A model generated the notes under the pieces. It searched no databases, was not told the DNA's origin, and saw only the letters and a list, made by a program, of their open reading frames with translations. A program made the position numbers and the translations under genes. From Occallatibacter sp. (lineage in GTDB: Bacteria; Acidobacteriota; Terriglobia; Terriglobales; Acidobacteriaceae): a DNA stretch of 60,145 bases. The DNA lies in contig JADGNO010000135.1 of assembly GCA_017883405.1 (NCBI GenBank), positions 1-60,145 on the forward strand, written 5' to 3'. Positions 24,609 through 33,739 of the stretch are shown in pieces; within the stretch, counting starts at the first letter, position 1, and each line of letters begins with the position of its first letter.

Positions 24609-25753
24609 ATGAGATCATCAACCGGAGCCCACTTTATCGCTCTTGACCACGTGAGAGCATTTGCGGCTTTCCTGGTCCTCGTATGGCACTTCTGTCATGG
24701 GCCTGTTGGCTATCCAGCCTCCCCGGGCTACTCCATTCCGTACAGCTACTCTCCCAGCTTTTTTCCGTTTTCCATTCTCGATGAGGGACATACCGGCGTT
24801 GCTCTGTTCATGGTGCTTAGCGGATACTTGTTTGCCAAACTGCTCTCCGGCAAATCAATCAACTATCGCGCCTTCATCTGGAATCGCGTTTTGCGTCTTC
24901 TGCCGCTGCTTGCCGTCGTCATTCTCATCTATGGCGTTGTGAGCGTTTGGCGCGGTGGAAGTCTACTTCAATACTCTTACGACACCGCGCTCGGTCTCAT
25001 CTTTCCCTATCTTCCCGGCGGCGGCTGGTCTATCACGGTAGAGTTCCACTACTACTTGCTGCTTCCACTGTTCCTCTGGCTTTTATCAAAATCCAAATGG
25101 TGGCCGTTCTCGTTCATCATCGTTGCAATTGCGCTGCGTGCATTTCTCTTTCATCGATTCGGCACAGTTGAATACCTGGCGTACTGGACAATCATCGGGC
25201 GCATCGATCAGTTCGCTCTCGGAATGCTCGTCTACCAGTTCCGCTCGCACTTCGCCAAAAAACACGTCATCGCTGCTGCAACGTTCGTTGCTTTCACGCT
25301 GTTCTATTGGTATTTCGATCTTCGCGGCGGCTTTTATCGCAATCCATCATTCCCGTCGACAAACCCGATCTGGATCTACCTACCCACCATCGAGGGAGCG
25401 GCCTACGCGATCATGATTGCCTGGTACGACAACTCATTTGCCCCGCAGTCACCGGTTTTTCAAAGTTCGTTGGCCGCATGGGAGAGTACTCGTACTCCAT
25501 CTATCTACTCCATAGCTTCTTTATCTTTCGCGCCGCCGTCTTTGTGGATGCGCACATCATGCGCCTTAGCAACTTCTATATAGCTTGTGTCTGGTCACTT
25601 CTCTTTTACTTGCTGATGTACGTTCCTGGATACCTGAGTTACCGATTTATTGAATCGCCGTTCTTGAAACTGAGGAAGCGCTATATCAAGCAAGCTCAAG
25701 AAATTCCCGCGATACCTGGGGGCGATCCAGAGCCCGCGCGCGTAGAAGCCTGA
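24609..25753 (+). pseudogene. Acyltransferase 3 family membrane protein, single-base frameshift
   Basis: The first frame (24609-25583) begins FIALDHVRAFAAFLVLVWHF, with the catalytic His of acyltransferase 3 proteins, and continues through about nine membrane segments to APQSPVF. The frame then turns into junk (QSSLAAWESTRTPSIYS), while the -1 frame continues the family's ending (SKFVGRMGEYSYSIYLLHSF ... RFIESPFLKLRKR). The switch is at a run of five T at 25456-25460; one more T would restore a 381-residue protein of normal length. Such enzymes O-acetylate surface glycans. It is either a real inactivating mutation, a sequencing error or, less likely, slippage. Confidence 0.8.
25456..25460 (+). 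other. T5 tract where the acyltransferase frame breaks
   Basis: Reading CCG GTT TTT and slipping back by one base joins both halves of the acyltransferase gene without losing a conserved residue. The run is short for polymerase slippage. Confidence 0.6.
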
Positions 25754-25903
25754 GCTGCTCAATCGACCAATCATCGCCCCCTATAATCCACCACAAGTGT
25801 CTGCCGACACATGCAGCACGCTGGCTCTGCTGGCAAGCTATGGCCAACACTGACGCCCGATGATCTGGGTGCCGCGAGTAACCTTGTTGTGAAAGGAGTG
25901 GCC

Positions 25904-28510
25904 ATGCGCGCAATGACTCGGCGTAATTTTTTAAAGCAGGCAGGAACCAGCCTCGCTGTTGGGATCTCGAGCAAGACACTTGTGGCAGGCAGTTCCCACG
26001 CCACCATTGGTTTTAAGCAAAAAGAACTAGCGGAAGGCTGGCGAGTGAAATCGATATCACCACGCGCATCTCTTGACCCATCGCTTCTGACTGAAGCTGC
26101 CTCAGGCCGTGGAGAGGGATGGTTTGGCGTAGCTCAAATGCCGGCGATGGTGCATGATGTGCTCCTTGCGCAAGGCCGGATTGAAGAGCCGTGGCTGCCA
26201 GGCCGCGCTGAAAAATGCCAGTGGGTCGCTGAGCAGGACTGGCTCTACGCAACCACGTTCAGCGCCGATGCAAAAAACCATGAGGCCCGACTGCGGTTCC
26301 TCGGACTCGACACGATTGTGGACGTCTACCTTAACGGCAAGAAAATCGCCGGCCACTCGAATATGTATTGGCCGCTCGAAGTGGACGTCAGCAACATGCT
26401 GCTTGCGCTGAATACGCTCGTGCTTCACTTCCACACCGTCTTCGATCGCTCCGGCGGCAAATCCGTCCCGATCGAATATTTAGACGGCGACAGGTCGCGC
26501 CCCGTGCGCCGGCCGGCCCAGAACTACGGTAACTATCTCGGACCGTTTCCGTCATTCTCGCGGGTTGGCGCATATGACCGAGTGCTTTTGGAGACAAGCG
26601 ATGAAGCTCGCATGACCGAGATCGTCACTGGCGCCTCACTTGACGAATCGCTGATACAAGGCGCGGTCAAGATCGATGTCGCCGGCGTTGGTCATGTCTC
26701 CAGCCTGGATGTCCACGTGCGTCTCATCGATCCGGACGGACACTCAGTCGGTGAAGAATCCAAATCTGTAAAACTGCAAAACGAAACGTTCACCACGAGC
26801 GTGCTGATAAAAACAGATCACCCCAAACTTTGGTGGCCGCGTGGCTATGGCAGCCAGCCGCTCTACCAAGCCGAAATTTCTCTACTAGCTGCAGGACGCC
26901 CCCTGCACACTGAACGCCGAACCATCGGCTTTCGCCGCATCACGATGCCGGAACATCTTCACTTTGTGGTCAACGGAGTTCCGGTAAAGCTTTGGGGCTC
27001 CGACTGGGTCACGCCCGATTGGAAAACTGAAGTGTGGGATCAGTCTCGAGTCGAGAAGCTGATAGCACTTGCTGAAAACGCCAACATCAACACCATCCGC
27101 GTGTGGGGCGAGGTCGTCTCCCCACGTGATAATTTCTACGACCTCGCCGATGCTCACGGTTTTCTGTTATGGCAGGACTTCACCGATCTGCCACTGGCTC
27201 CCGATGAAGAAAGCCGAGCTGTGTGCAGGCGCGAGTCGGAACTGTTCCTCAAGCGGCTCAAACATCATCCTTCCATTCTTTGCTGGTGCGGCAAAAACGA
27301 AGCTGCCATGTGGTTCTATAAGGACTACAACAACGACTTCAAAGATCACGGCCCCTGGCCTGGATTGGCGGCGGCCGAGGAAGTGGGCGCAATCTGCAAG
27401 CGTCTTGACCTGGATCGGTATTACCAGCCAAGCACACCATACAATGGCGCATTTCCAAACGATCCCCAAAAAGGCAACACGCACGGCTACACGAACATCT
27501 GGTTCGTGCCTGGATACGATTTCGTAAACTTCGCCTCAGAAGATACGCGCATTACCGCGCCCACTCTTGAGAGCCTGAAGAAATTTATGACGCCAGAGGA
27601 TCGTTGGCCCGCAGGCTACTCCACCATGATGCTGGCCAATAATCACATCCCCTACCCGAAAACCTGGCTCAAATACACCACCTCAGAAAGCTGGAAGAAG
27701 ACCGGGCCGGTAGAACAGTTCTACGACGCAACTGACGAGGCAGGGCTGGTCTATCGTCTCGGCATGTCGGCCTCACTTTATTATCGCGACACAATTGAGC
27801 GCCAACGCCGTGGCCGCGACGCCACCGACACCACCAGTCAACGCAGGTGCGGCGGTTACCTCGCTTGGAAATTCCATGATTCGTGGCCACAGATCTACAG
27901 CGCAAAAGTGGACTATTTTCTCGAGCCTTACCATGTCTACTATGCACTGCGACGTGCCTATGCGCCGGTGCTGCTGTCTTTCGACATCGGCACATATATC
28001 TACGCATGGGTCGTAAACGATAGCACTGAACCGGTCAGCGGAAATGTCAAAATCCAGTTGCTGCATCTGGATCGCAACGAGTTTACGAGGGAGATCACGC
28101 GCGAAGTAACTGTGCCTCCCGGTGAGTCAGCCGTAGTGGTTCGGCTAGACCAGGCCGGCATCGCTTCATTCCGCCGAGAACATATTCTCTTCGGCACATT
28201 CACTGCGAACTCCGGCCGCGTGCTCGCGCGCTCCAGCGCATTGGCCGACATCGAGCGCCGCATCTCATTCCCCGATGCGCGGCTGGATGTACAGGCAAAA
28301 GGCAAAACGCTCACGATTGCCACCGACAAGTTTGCGCGTTGCGTCACGCTGGAAGGCGAAGGTGGCGGCTGGCTCTTCGATGACAACTACTTCGACATCG
28401 TACCGGGAGAAGAAAAAACCGTGCACATCCTCGGTGAAAAGTCGCAAGGACGCATTCGCATTAAGCCGTGGTACTCAACAGAGGGCGCGTCGCTCGACTG
28501 GAAGACGTAA
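25904..28510 (+). CDS. Tat-exported GH2 glycoside hydrolase, beta-mannosidase/exo-glucosaminidase-like
   Basis: 868 residues from ATG 25904, with AAGGAG five bases upstream; the frame reaches back to 25811 without support. A twin-arginine signal (MTRRNFLKQAGTSLAVG) shows export folded. The GH2 order is present: N-terminal sugar-binding domain (LRFLGLDTIVDVYLNGKKIA), Ig-like domain (LWWPRGYGSQPLY), TIM barrel with acid/base Glu in LCWCGKNEAAMW (about residue 460) and probable nucleophile Glu in FASEDTRI (about 545). The W-x-G-x-N-E form and YLNGKKI are typical of GH2 mannosidases and CsxA-like glucosaminidases rather than galactosidases. The exact substrate is open. Confidence 0.85.
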   Translation: MRAMTRRNFLKQAGTSLAVGISSKTLVAGSSHATIGFKQKELAEGWRVKSISPRASLDPSLLTEAASGRGEGWFGVAQMPAMVHDVLLAQGRIEEPWLPGRAEKCQWVAEQDWLYATTFSADAKNHEARLRFLGLDTIVDVYLNGKKIAGHSNMYWPLEVDVSNMLLALNTLVLHFHTVFDRSGGKSVPIEYLDGDRSRPVRRPAQNYGNYLGPFPSFSRVGAYDRVLLETSDEARMTEIVTGASLDESLIQGAVKIDVAGVGHVSSLDVHVRLIDPDGHSVGEESKSVKLQNETFTTSVLIKTDHPKLWWPRGYGSQPLYQAEISLLAAGRPLHTERRTIGFRRITMPEHLHFVVNGVPVKLWGSDWVTPDWKTEVWDQSRVEKLIALAENANINTIRVWGEVVSPRDNFYDLADAHGFLLWQDFTDLPLAPDEESRAVCRRESELFLKRLKHHPSILCWCGKNEAAMWFYKDYNNDFKDHGPWPGLAAAEEVGAICKRLDLDRYYQPSTPYNGAFPNDPQKGNTHGYTNIWFVPGYDFVNFASEDTRITAPTLESLKKFMTPEDRWPAGYSTMMLANNHIPYPKTWLKYTTSESWKKTGPVEQFYDATDEAGLVYRLGMSASLYYRDTIERQRRGRDATDTTSQRRCGGYLAWKFHDSWPQIYSAKVDYFLEPYHVYYALRRAYAPVLLSFDIGTYIYAWVVNDSTEPVSGNVKIQLLHLDRNEFTREITREVTVPPGESAVVVRLDQAGIASFRREHILFGTFTANSGRVLARSSALADIERRISFPDARLDVQAKGKTLTIATDKFARCVTLEGEGGGWLFDDNYFDIVPGEEKTVHILGEKSQGRIRIKPWYSTEGASLDWKT

Positions 28511-28537
28511 GGAATTCGGGTCGAGGAAACCGGCCTG

Positions 28538-29419
28538 CTATTTCCCGACCAGTTGATCCGCCTGAATAGTGGCAACGGCCGTGCGCGGCGGCAGCTTGCG
28601 CGCCCGCGGCCTGGCAACATTCAGCTTCGCCACACTCAGCTCCGCCGTAGCGGCCTCCGGTTTTGCACTTGCATTCGCGTCCGGCTTGCTGCCGTTCTTG
28701 TTCGCTTTTGTATAGCGCAACAAATGCGCCTGCAGGTGCGCCTGCATGGCCTTGCGCGCGGTATCAGGATCGTGGCGCTCAATGGCTTCGAAAATAGCGC
28801 AATGCTCTTTGTACGTGGCCGGCAACGCATGCGGCACCACCAGCACTTTGTGCAGGGCTTTTAACAGCTGGCCTCGAACCAGTGCAATCAAGTCAGACAC
28901 CAGTACATTGCCTGAGGCCTCCGCGATAGCTACGTGAAACTCAAGATCGAGCGCCGCAAACGCCTTCTCGTCCTTGATCGCCGCCTGCATTTTTGCTACA
29001 AGCTTGCGGAGTTTTTCAACTTGCTCGGCTGTTGCGTGCCGCGCAGTATTGGCAGCCGACACCCCTTCGAGAGCCATGCGTACTTCAAGCAGGTTCTCCA
29101 TATCGTGCGCCTCGGTAATCAAGCGCCACTCGATAATCTTGCGGAGAAACTTTTCTCCGTCTTCCGCGACTGAAGTGCCCTCGCCAACCCGCGCGTTCAA
29201 CACGCCCACAATCGAAAGGCAGCGGAGAGCTTCGCGCAGTGAAGATCGGCTGGCGCCAAAGTCCTTGCACAACTCGCGCTCCGACGGCAGATGGTCGCCG
29301 GGTTTAAGCTCGCCCCGGGAGATCAGGTCCATAATCTGCTTGGCAATCTCTTCGCTGATCGATATCTTTGTGACCCGCTTGATCTTGGATTCCACGGGGG
29401 ATCGATGTGGCATTTTCAT
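28538..29419 (-). CDS. GntR-family transcriptional regulator, FadR subfamily
   Basis: 293 residues. Residues 18-85 form the winged helix (EEIAKQIMDLISRGELKPGD then LPSERELCKDFGASRSSLRE). Residues 95-225 are the all-helical FCD ligand domain, with the metal-binding pattern D.EFH...A.AS.N and H..I..AI..HD. A Lys/Ala-rich tail of about 60 residues follows, longer than usual. ATG at 29413 is an alternative start. It is divergent from the dehydrogenase gene, and its own promoter spacer contains a perfect FadR-type operator, so it probably represses itself and the neighbour. The ligand is likely a sugar acid, by family habit. Confidence 0.9.
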   Translation of the reverse strand: MKMPHRSPVESKIKRVTKISISEEIAKQIMDLISRGELKPGDHLPSERELCKDFGASRSSLREALRCLSIVGVLNARVGEGTSVAEDGEKFLRKIIEWRLITEAHDMENLLEVRMALEGVSAANTARHATAEQVEKLRKLVAKMQAAIKDEKAFAALDLEFHVAIAEASGNVLVSDLIALVRGQLLKALHKVLVVPHALPATYKEHCAIFEAIERHDPDTARKAMQAHLQAHLLRYTKANKNGSKPDANASAKPEAATAELSVAKLNVARPRARKLPPRTAVATIQADQLVGK

Positions 29420-29480
29420 AGGAGAACCGCTTGCCTTTCATGTAACTCGCAGGTCTATCCTCTAAATCGTCATGCAGAAG

Positions 29481-29509
29481 AGTAGACTAAATGGTCATAC
29501 CATCGTCAA
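29481..29509 (-). promoter_or_regulatory. Promoter of the GntR regulator gene
   Basis: On the minus strand TTGACG (29504-29509) and TCTACT (29481-29486) are spaced by exactly 17 bases, a 5/6 and a 4/6 match to the sigma-70 consensus. The start of transcription would be about 60 bases before the regulator's ATG. Confidence 0.5.
29491..29503. promoter_or_regulatory. FadR/GntR-family operator in the promoter spacer
   Basis: ATGGT-CAT-ACCAT is a perfect palindrome containing the TGGTnnnACCA core bound by FadR-subfamily GntR regulators. It fills most of the 17-base spacer of the regulator's promoter and lies about 105 bases before the dehydrogenase start. Binding would block the promoter. Confidence 0.6.
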
Positions 29510-29607
29510 GTATGTTGTGCAAGTCCCGATTAATCTGTCACTAGAGTACAGCCCACCGCAGACGAATGCATTATGGTTCTTGTCAGGAATGAAAGGTCAC
29601 CTTGCAT

Positions 29608-30513
29608 ATGAGCAAAATCGGATTCATAGGACTCGGAATCATGGGCAAGCCGATGAGCAGAAATCTGCTCAAGGCCGGCCATCAACTGGTTGTCTATGAC
29701 ATTGATCAGTCCGCGATCCATGAACTGGCAAGCGTGGGAGCCCAGCCAGGCGCCTCTCCCAGTGACGTTGCCGCAAAGAGCGAAGTCATCATCACCATGC
29801 TGCCCAACTCGGCAATTGTAAAAACCGTCATCATGGGAAAAGACGGTGTAATCGAAGGCGCGCGGAGTGGCTCGATCGTGATTGACATGAGTTCCATTTC
29901 GCCGCAGGTAAGCCGGGAAATTGCTGCATCCCTTTCGCAAAAGGGTATCCACATGATCGACGCGCCCGTGAGCGGCGGCGAGCCCAAGGCGATCGATGGC
30001 ACCCTCTCCATCATGGCCGGCGGCAGCCAGGCGGATTTCGACGAGGTGCTGCCCATCTTCAAGGCGATGGGTTCGTCAGCCGTGCTCACCGGGGCTAACG
30101 GAGCCGGAAGCGTGACCAAGCTTGCCAACCAGATTATTGTTCAACTGAACATCGCAGCCGTTTCTGAGGCACTGGTGCTTGCCACTAAAGCCGGTGTCGA
30201 TCCCGAACTTGTGTTCAACGCCATTCGAGGCGGGCTTGCCGGCAGCGCCGTAATGGAAGCCAAGGCGCCGATGATGCTCGACCGGAATTTCAAGCCGGGA
30301 GGAACGCTTCGCATCAATATCAAAGACATTGGCAACGTTCTTGAAACCAGTCACGAGCTGGGAGTACCGCTGCCCCTGACGGCGAGCGTCATGGAAATTC
30401 TGCAGTCGCTCAAGGCTGACGCCATGCTTGAAATGGATCACTCTGCAATCGTTCGCTATTACGAAAAGCTGGCCAACGTTGAGGTGGCGCGCAAGCCCGC
30501 CGGTGGCCAGTAG
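29608..30513 (+). CDS. 2-hydroxy-3-oxopropionate (tartronate semialdehyde) reductase-like dehydrogenase
   Basis: 301 residues starting MSKIGFIGLGIMGKPM; a TTG six bases earlier is less likely. The NAD(P)-binding loop is GLGIMG at residues 8-13. The substrate-binding motif is DAPVSGGEPKAIDGTLSIM near residue 117, and the catalytic Lys is in GAGSVTKLANQ near residue 170. These features define the 3-hydroxyisobutyrate/tartronate-semialdehyde reductase family; the D-A-P-V-S-G-G-E form favours GarR/GlxR. It is probably under the divergent GntR regulator. It could also reduce malonate semialdehyde, which the nearby pyrimidine pathway would produce; that is inference. Confidence 0.85.
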   Translation: MSKIGFIGLGIMGKPMSRNLLKAGHQLVVYDIDQSAIHELASVGAQPGASPSDVAAKSEVIITMLPNSAIVKTVIMGKDGVIEGARSGSIVIDMSSISPQVSREIAASLSQKGIHMIDAPVSGGEPKAIDGTLSIMAGGSQADFDEVLPIFKAMGSSAVLTGANGAGSVTKLANQIIVQLNIAAVSEALVLATKAGVDPELVFNAIRGGLAGSAVMEAKAPMMLDRNFKPGGTLRINIKDIGNVLETSHELGVPLPLTASVMEILQSLKADAMLEMDHSAIVRYYEKLANVEVARKPAGGQ

Positions 30514-30567
30514 AGCCATCGAAACTGGTAGTATTATCCGGTCGAAAAAGACCTTGCGAGGAACGAA

Positions 30568-33528
30568 ATGAAAACCTTTTCACGTCGGGATATGTTAAAG
30601 ACCAGCCTGCTGGCGCCGGCTGCGGTCGCGGCAAACGGGCTCGCTCCACTGACTGCCAGCGCTGAAGCTCTTGCAGAAGAAATACATCCGCAGATATCCG
30701 GTGCTTCGCCCGCAACCATGCTGCCGGGTGCAGGGCGCGAGCGGCTGCTGCTCGACTTCGGCTGGCGCTTCCATCTGGGCCATGCCAGCGATCCGGTCAA
30801 GGATTTTTCCTACGGCTCAGGACGCACAGGGACATATCAAAAGACAGGAAACTTCCTTCCTGCAGGCAATCTCGCATTCGACGATGGCGACTGGAAGCCC
30901 GTGGACCTGCCTCACGACTGGGCCATTGAACTGCCCTTCCAGAACGATCCCGCGCTTAACAGCAAAGGCTACTATCCGCTCGGTCGAAATTACCCGGCCA
31001 CCAGCGTGGGCTGGTACCGGCGCGTGTTCGAGCTTTCTAAAGAAGATGCCGGCAAGCGCATCACTATTGAGTTCGACGGCTCGTACCGCGAGACAATGAT
31101 CGTCTTCAATGGCTACTACATCACCTGGCACAGCGGCGGTTACGATCCGTTCACCGTCGATGTGACTGACTTCTCCAACCCCGGCGGAAAGAACGTTTTG
31201 CTTGCCCGCGTCGACGCCACTTCAAGTGACGGCTGGTTCTACGAGGGCGCAGGAATCTATCGCCACGTCTGGCTCGTCAAAACGAACCCAGTCCACGTTA
31301 AGCAGTGGGGCACATTTGTCTCGTCTGAAGTGAAGCCCGGACAGGCAACTCTGACTATCAAAACCGAGCTGACGAACGATGCCACCGCCGCAGCCAACGC
31401 CCGCGTCATCTCCACGGTGCTTGATCCGGCCGGCAAGGAAGTGGGCAAAGCCGTTTCGCCGCTTGCAGCCATCGCCGGTGAGGCAGAGCAAACCTACTCG
31501 CAGCAAATCGTAGTAAAGCAGCCGCAGATCTGGTCGCTTGAAAAACGCAATCTTTATCGACTGATCACTGAAGTTCGCGCCGGCAATGACATCGTCGACC
31601 GTTACGAAACGCCGTTCGGCATCCGCAGCATTCGCTTTGACGCGGAGAAGGGCCTCTTCGTGAATGACAAGCCCGTCAAGGTGAAAGGAACCTGCAATCA
31701 CCAGGATCACGCCGGCGTGGGCGCCGCTGTTCCTGACTCAGTGCAGTACTACCGCATTCGCAAGCTGCAGGAGATGGGTTGCAATGGCCTACGCACATCG
31801 CACAATCCGCCCACGCCGGAATTGCTAAACGTTTGTGATGAGCTCGGCATGCTGGTGTTCGATGAAACGCGCATGATGTCGTCGAATCCAGAGGGCATCA
31901 ACCAGTTTGAGAATCTCGTCCGCCGCGATCGCAATCACCCCAGCGTTTTCATGTGGTCCATGGGCAACGAGGAAGCAACCGCAAACACGCCAGTGGGCTT
32001 GCACATCCTTACCGCCATGAAAGCCACCGCGATGAAACACGACGGCACGCGGCCCGTTTCTATCGCTCCCATTCACGCCATCGGCGTCGGCGGCCTGGTG
32101 GAGTGCGATGTGATGGGCTACAACTACATGGACCCCGGGGCCGAGGCCTACCACAAGGAGCATCCGGACAAGCCGGTGATCGGCACAGAAACCGTCAGCG
32201 CCGTTTGCACGCGCGGCATCTACATAACCGATTTCGAAAAAGGCTACGTTAGCTCCTACGATCCCTACACCACCACCGGCCGCGCTTCCGCTGAAGGTTG
32301 GTGGAGCTTCTGCAATTCCCGCCCGTGGCTTGCCGGCGGTTTTGTGTGGACCGGTTTTGATTATCGCGGCGAACCGTCACCCAACGGCTGGCCAAACATC
32401 AGCTCGCAATACGGCGTTATCGATATGTGCGGGTTTCCAAAAGACACTTTCTACTACTACCAGTCATGGTGGACTGGCAAGCAAGTCCTTCATCTGTTCC
32501 CGCACTGGAACTGGCCCGGCTACGAAGGCAAGGAAATCGCCGTCTGGGTGCACTCGAATCTCGATAAGGTTGAGCTGTTCCTGGACGGCGAAAGCCTCGG
32601 CGCCAAAGAGATGAAGAAGGACGGGCATCTGGCATGGAATGTGAAGTACGCTGCCGGCGCCATTGAAGCGCGCGGATACAAAGATGGCAAGCAGGTCGCC
32701 ACCACCAAGCGCGAGACCACAGGCAAGGCCGCAAACCTGGTTATGACCGCCGACCGTCCTGCCATCTCCGCCGACGGCGAAGACGTAGCCATGTTTGCCA
32801 TTGAAGTTCATGACGCGCAGGGCCGCGTCGTTCCCATCACCGACAACGACGTCACGTTCAAAGTCTCCGGCGCGGGAAAACTCATCGGCACCGGCAATGG
32901 CGATCCGACAAACCAGCAGCCCGACAAAGGATCGTCACGCAAAGCCTTCAGCGGTTATTGCATGGCCCTCGTGCAGTCGGCCAAGAGCGGCGGCGGCATT
33001 ACTGTCGAAGCAACTTCTCCAGGTCTTGAGTCAGCCAGCGTATCCATCACAGCAAAGCAGATCACGCTTCGCCCGCAGGTTGCAGTCTGGGAGCGCGAAG
33101 CACCTTCAGGAGGCGGCATCACCGGCCTTTGGCGCCCAGTGCCTGCAACCGATCCTGCCGGGGCGCGACTCGCACCCGACAACAACACGCTCATCACTCT
33201 GCGTCAGAATGGCAGCGAGTTAACCGGCGCAATGGAAGTTGCGGGTGGCGGCTCATTCGGAGGAGCAGACGGAGGGACACCAATCGAAACAGGAAAAGTT
33301 GACGGCAGCAGCGTTTCCTTCAAAATTGGCAACAGTAATTACACCGGAACGATCAAGGGTGATCGCATCGAGCTTGAACGCAAGATGCCGCCCCCGCAAG
33401 ACAATCCCCCCGCGACATCTTCTGGTCCAGCCATCGGCCCCGCACCTGATGGTTCTGATCCTTCGCGCGGACCATCACGGCCGATGCCGGCAAGCATTCC
33501 CGTAGTTCTGCGTCGCGTCACCCGCTAA
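30568..33528 (+). CDS. Tat-exported GH2 beta-galactosidase-like enzyme with extra C-terminal domains
   Basis: 986 residues; GAGGAACGAA precedes the ATG. The Tat signal has SRRDMLKTSLLAPAA. The sugar-binding domain (WKPVDLPHDWAIELPFQND), Ig domain and TIM barrel (NGLRTSHNPPTPELLNVCDE) are in order. Acid/base Glu is in WSMGNEEATAN (about residue 466); the nucleophile is in VIGTETVSA (about 539). Next come DUF4982-like and Big-type domains. Last is a beta domain beginning ITGLWRPVPA, of a type I recall at the ends of acidobacterial secreted proteins, interrupted by a Pro/Ser-rich stretch before the final PVVLRRVTR. It starts 54 bases after the reductase gene. Confidence 0.88.
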   Translation: MKTFSRRDMLKTSLLAPAAVAANGLAPLTASAEALAEEIHPQISGASPATMLPGAGRERLLLDFGWRFHLGHASDPVKDFSYGSGRTGTYQKTGNFLPAGNLAFDDGDWKPVDLPHDWAIELPFQNDPALNSKGYYPLGRNYPATSVGWYRRVFELSKEDAGKRITIEFDGSYRETMIVFNGYYITWHSGGYDPFTVDVTDFSNPGGKNVLLARVDATSSDGWFYEGAGIYRHVWLVKTNPVHVKQWGTFVSSEVKPGQATLTIKTELTNDATAAANARVISTVLDPAGKEVGKAVSPLAAIAGEAEQTYSQQIVVKQPQIWSLEKRNLYRLITEVRAGNDIVDRYETPFGIRSIRFDAEKGLFVNDKPVKVKGTCNHQDHAGVGAAVPDSVQYYRIRKLQEMGCNGLRTSHNPPTPELLNVCDELGMLVFDETRMMSSNPEGINQFENLVRRDRNHPSVFMWSMGNEEATANTPVGLHILTAMKATAMKHDGTRPVSIAPIHAIGVGGLVECDVMGYNYMDPGAEAYHKEHPDKPVIGTETVSAVCTRGIYITDFEKGYVSSYDPYTTTGRASAEGWWSFCNSRPWLAGGFVWTGFDYRGEPSPNGWPNISSQYGVIDMCGFPKDTFYYYQSWWTGKQVLHLFPHWNWPGYEGKEIAVWVHSNLDKVELFLDGESLGAKEMKKDGHLAWNVKYAAGAIEARGYKDGKQVATTKRETTGKAANLVMTADRPAISADGEDVAMFAIEVHDAQGRVVPITDNDVTFKVSGAGKLIGTGNGDPTNQQPDKGSSRKAFSGYCMALVQSAKSGGGITVEATSPGLESASVSITAKQITLRPQVAVWEREAPSGGGITGLWRPVPATDPAGARLAPDNNTLITLRQNGSELTGAMEVAGGGSFGGADGGTPIETGKVDGSSVSFKIGNSNYTGTIKGDRIELERKMPPPQDNPPATSSGPAIGPAPDGSDPSRGPSRPMPASIPVVLRRVTR

Positions 33529-33541
33529 ACCAGCCACAAAA

Positions 33542-33583
33542 CGTGCAATCCCAGGTCCGGATCTTCGGAACTGGGATTGCACG
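33542..33583. repeat. Palindromic repeat family I, copy A (variant flanks), possible terminator
   Basis: A 42-base inverted repeat with about 17 paired positions and one mismatch, loop GATCTT. The core CCCAGGTCCG is shared with the other family I copies, but the outer arms (CGTGCAAT/ATTGCACG) differ. It lies 13 bases after the beta-galactosidase stop and could end its transcript, though no T run follows. Confidence 0.75.
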
Positions 33584-33633
33584 AGCATCCATATCCGCCC
33601 CCGGCAGACCGCAGCTCTCCATGCCCGTACGAA

Positions 33634-33670
33634 TAAGCTGACACCTAATAGCTAACGGCTGGGAGCTGCT
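33634..33670. repeat. Degenerate AGCTGA-type short repeat
   Basis: The stretch contains AAGCTGACA, TAGCTAACGGCTG and GGAGCTGC, resembling the tandem AGCTGA tracts at 51518 and 58164. It lies between the beta-galactosidase and aminotransferase genes. Confidence 0.4.
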
Positions 33671-33739
33671 GGATGCCCAATCTGTGACAACACCCGTCCC
33701 CTTTCGCTGTCGCTTCGCAGTGGTAGCATTTGTAGCATC

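Noticed and set aside
25456-25460. Programmed ribosomal frameshifting in the acyltransferase gene
   Set aside because: A -1 slip at TTT would work on paper, but the run is only five bases, no downstream pseudoknot or Shine-Dalgarno-like stimulator was found, and a mutation or read error explains it more simply.
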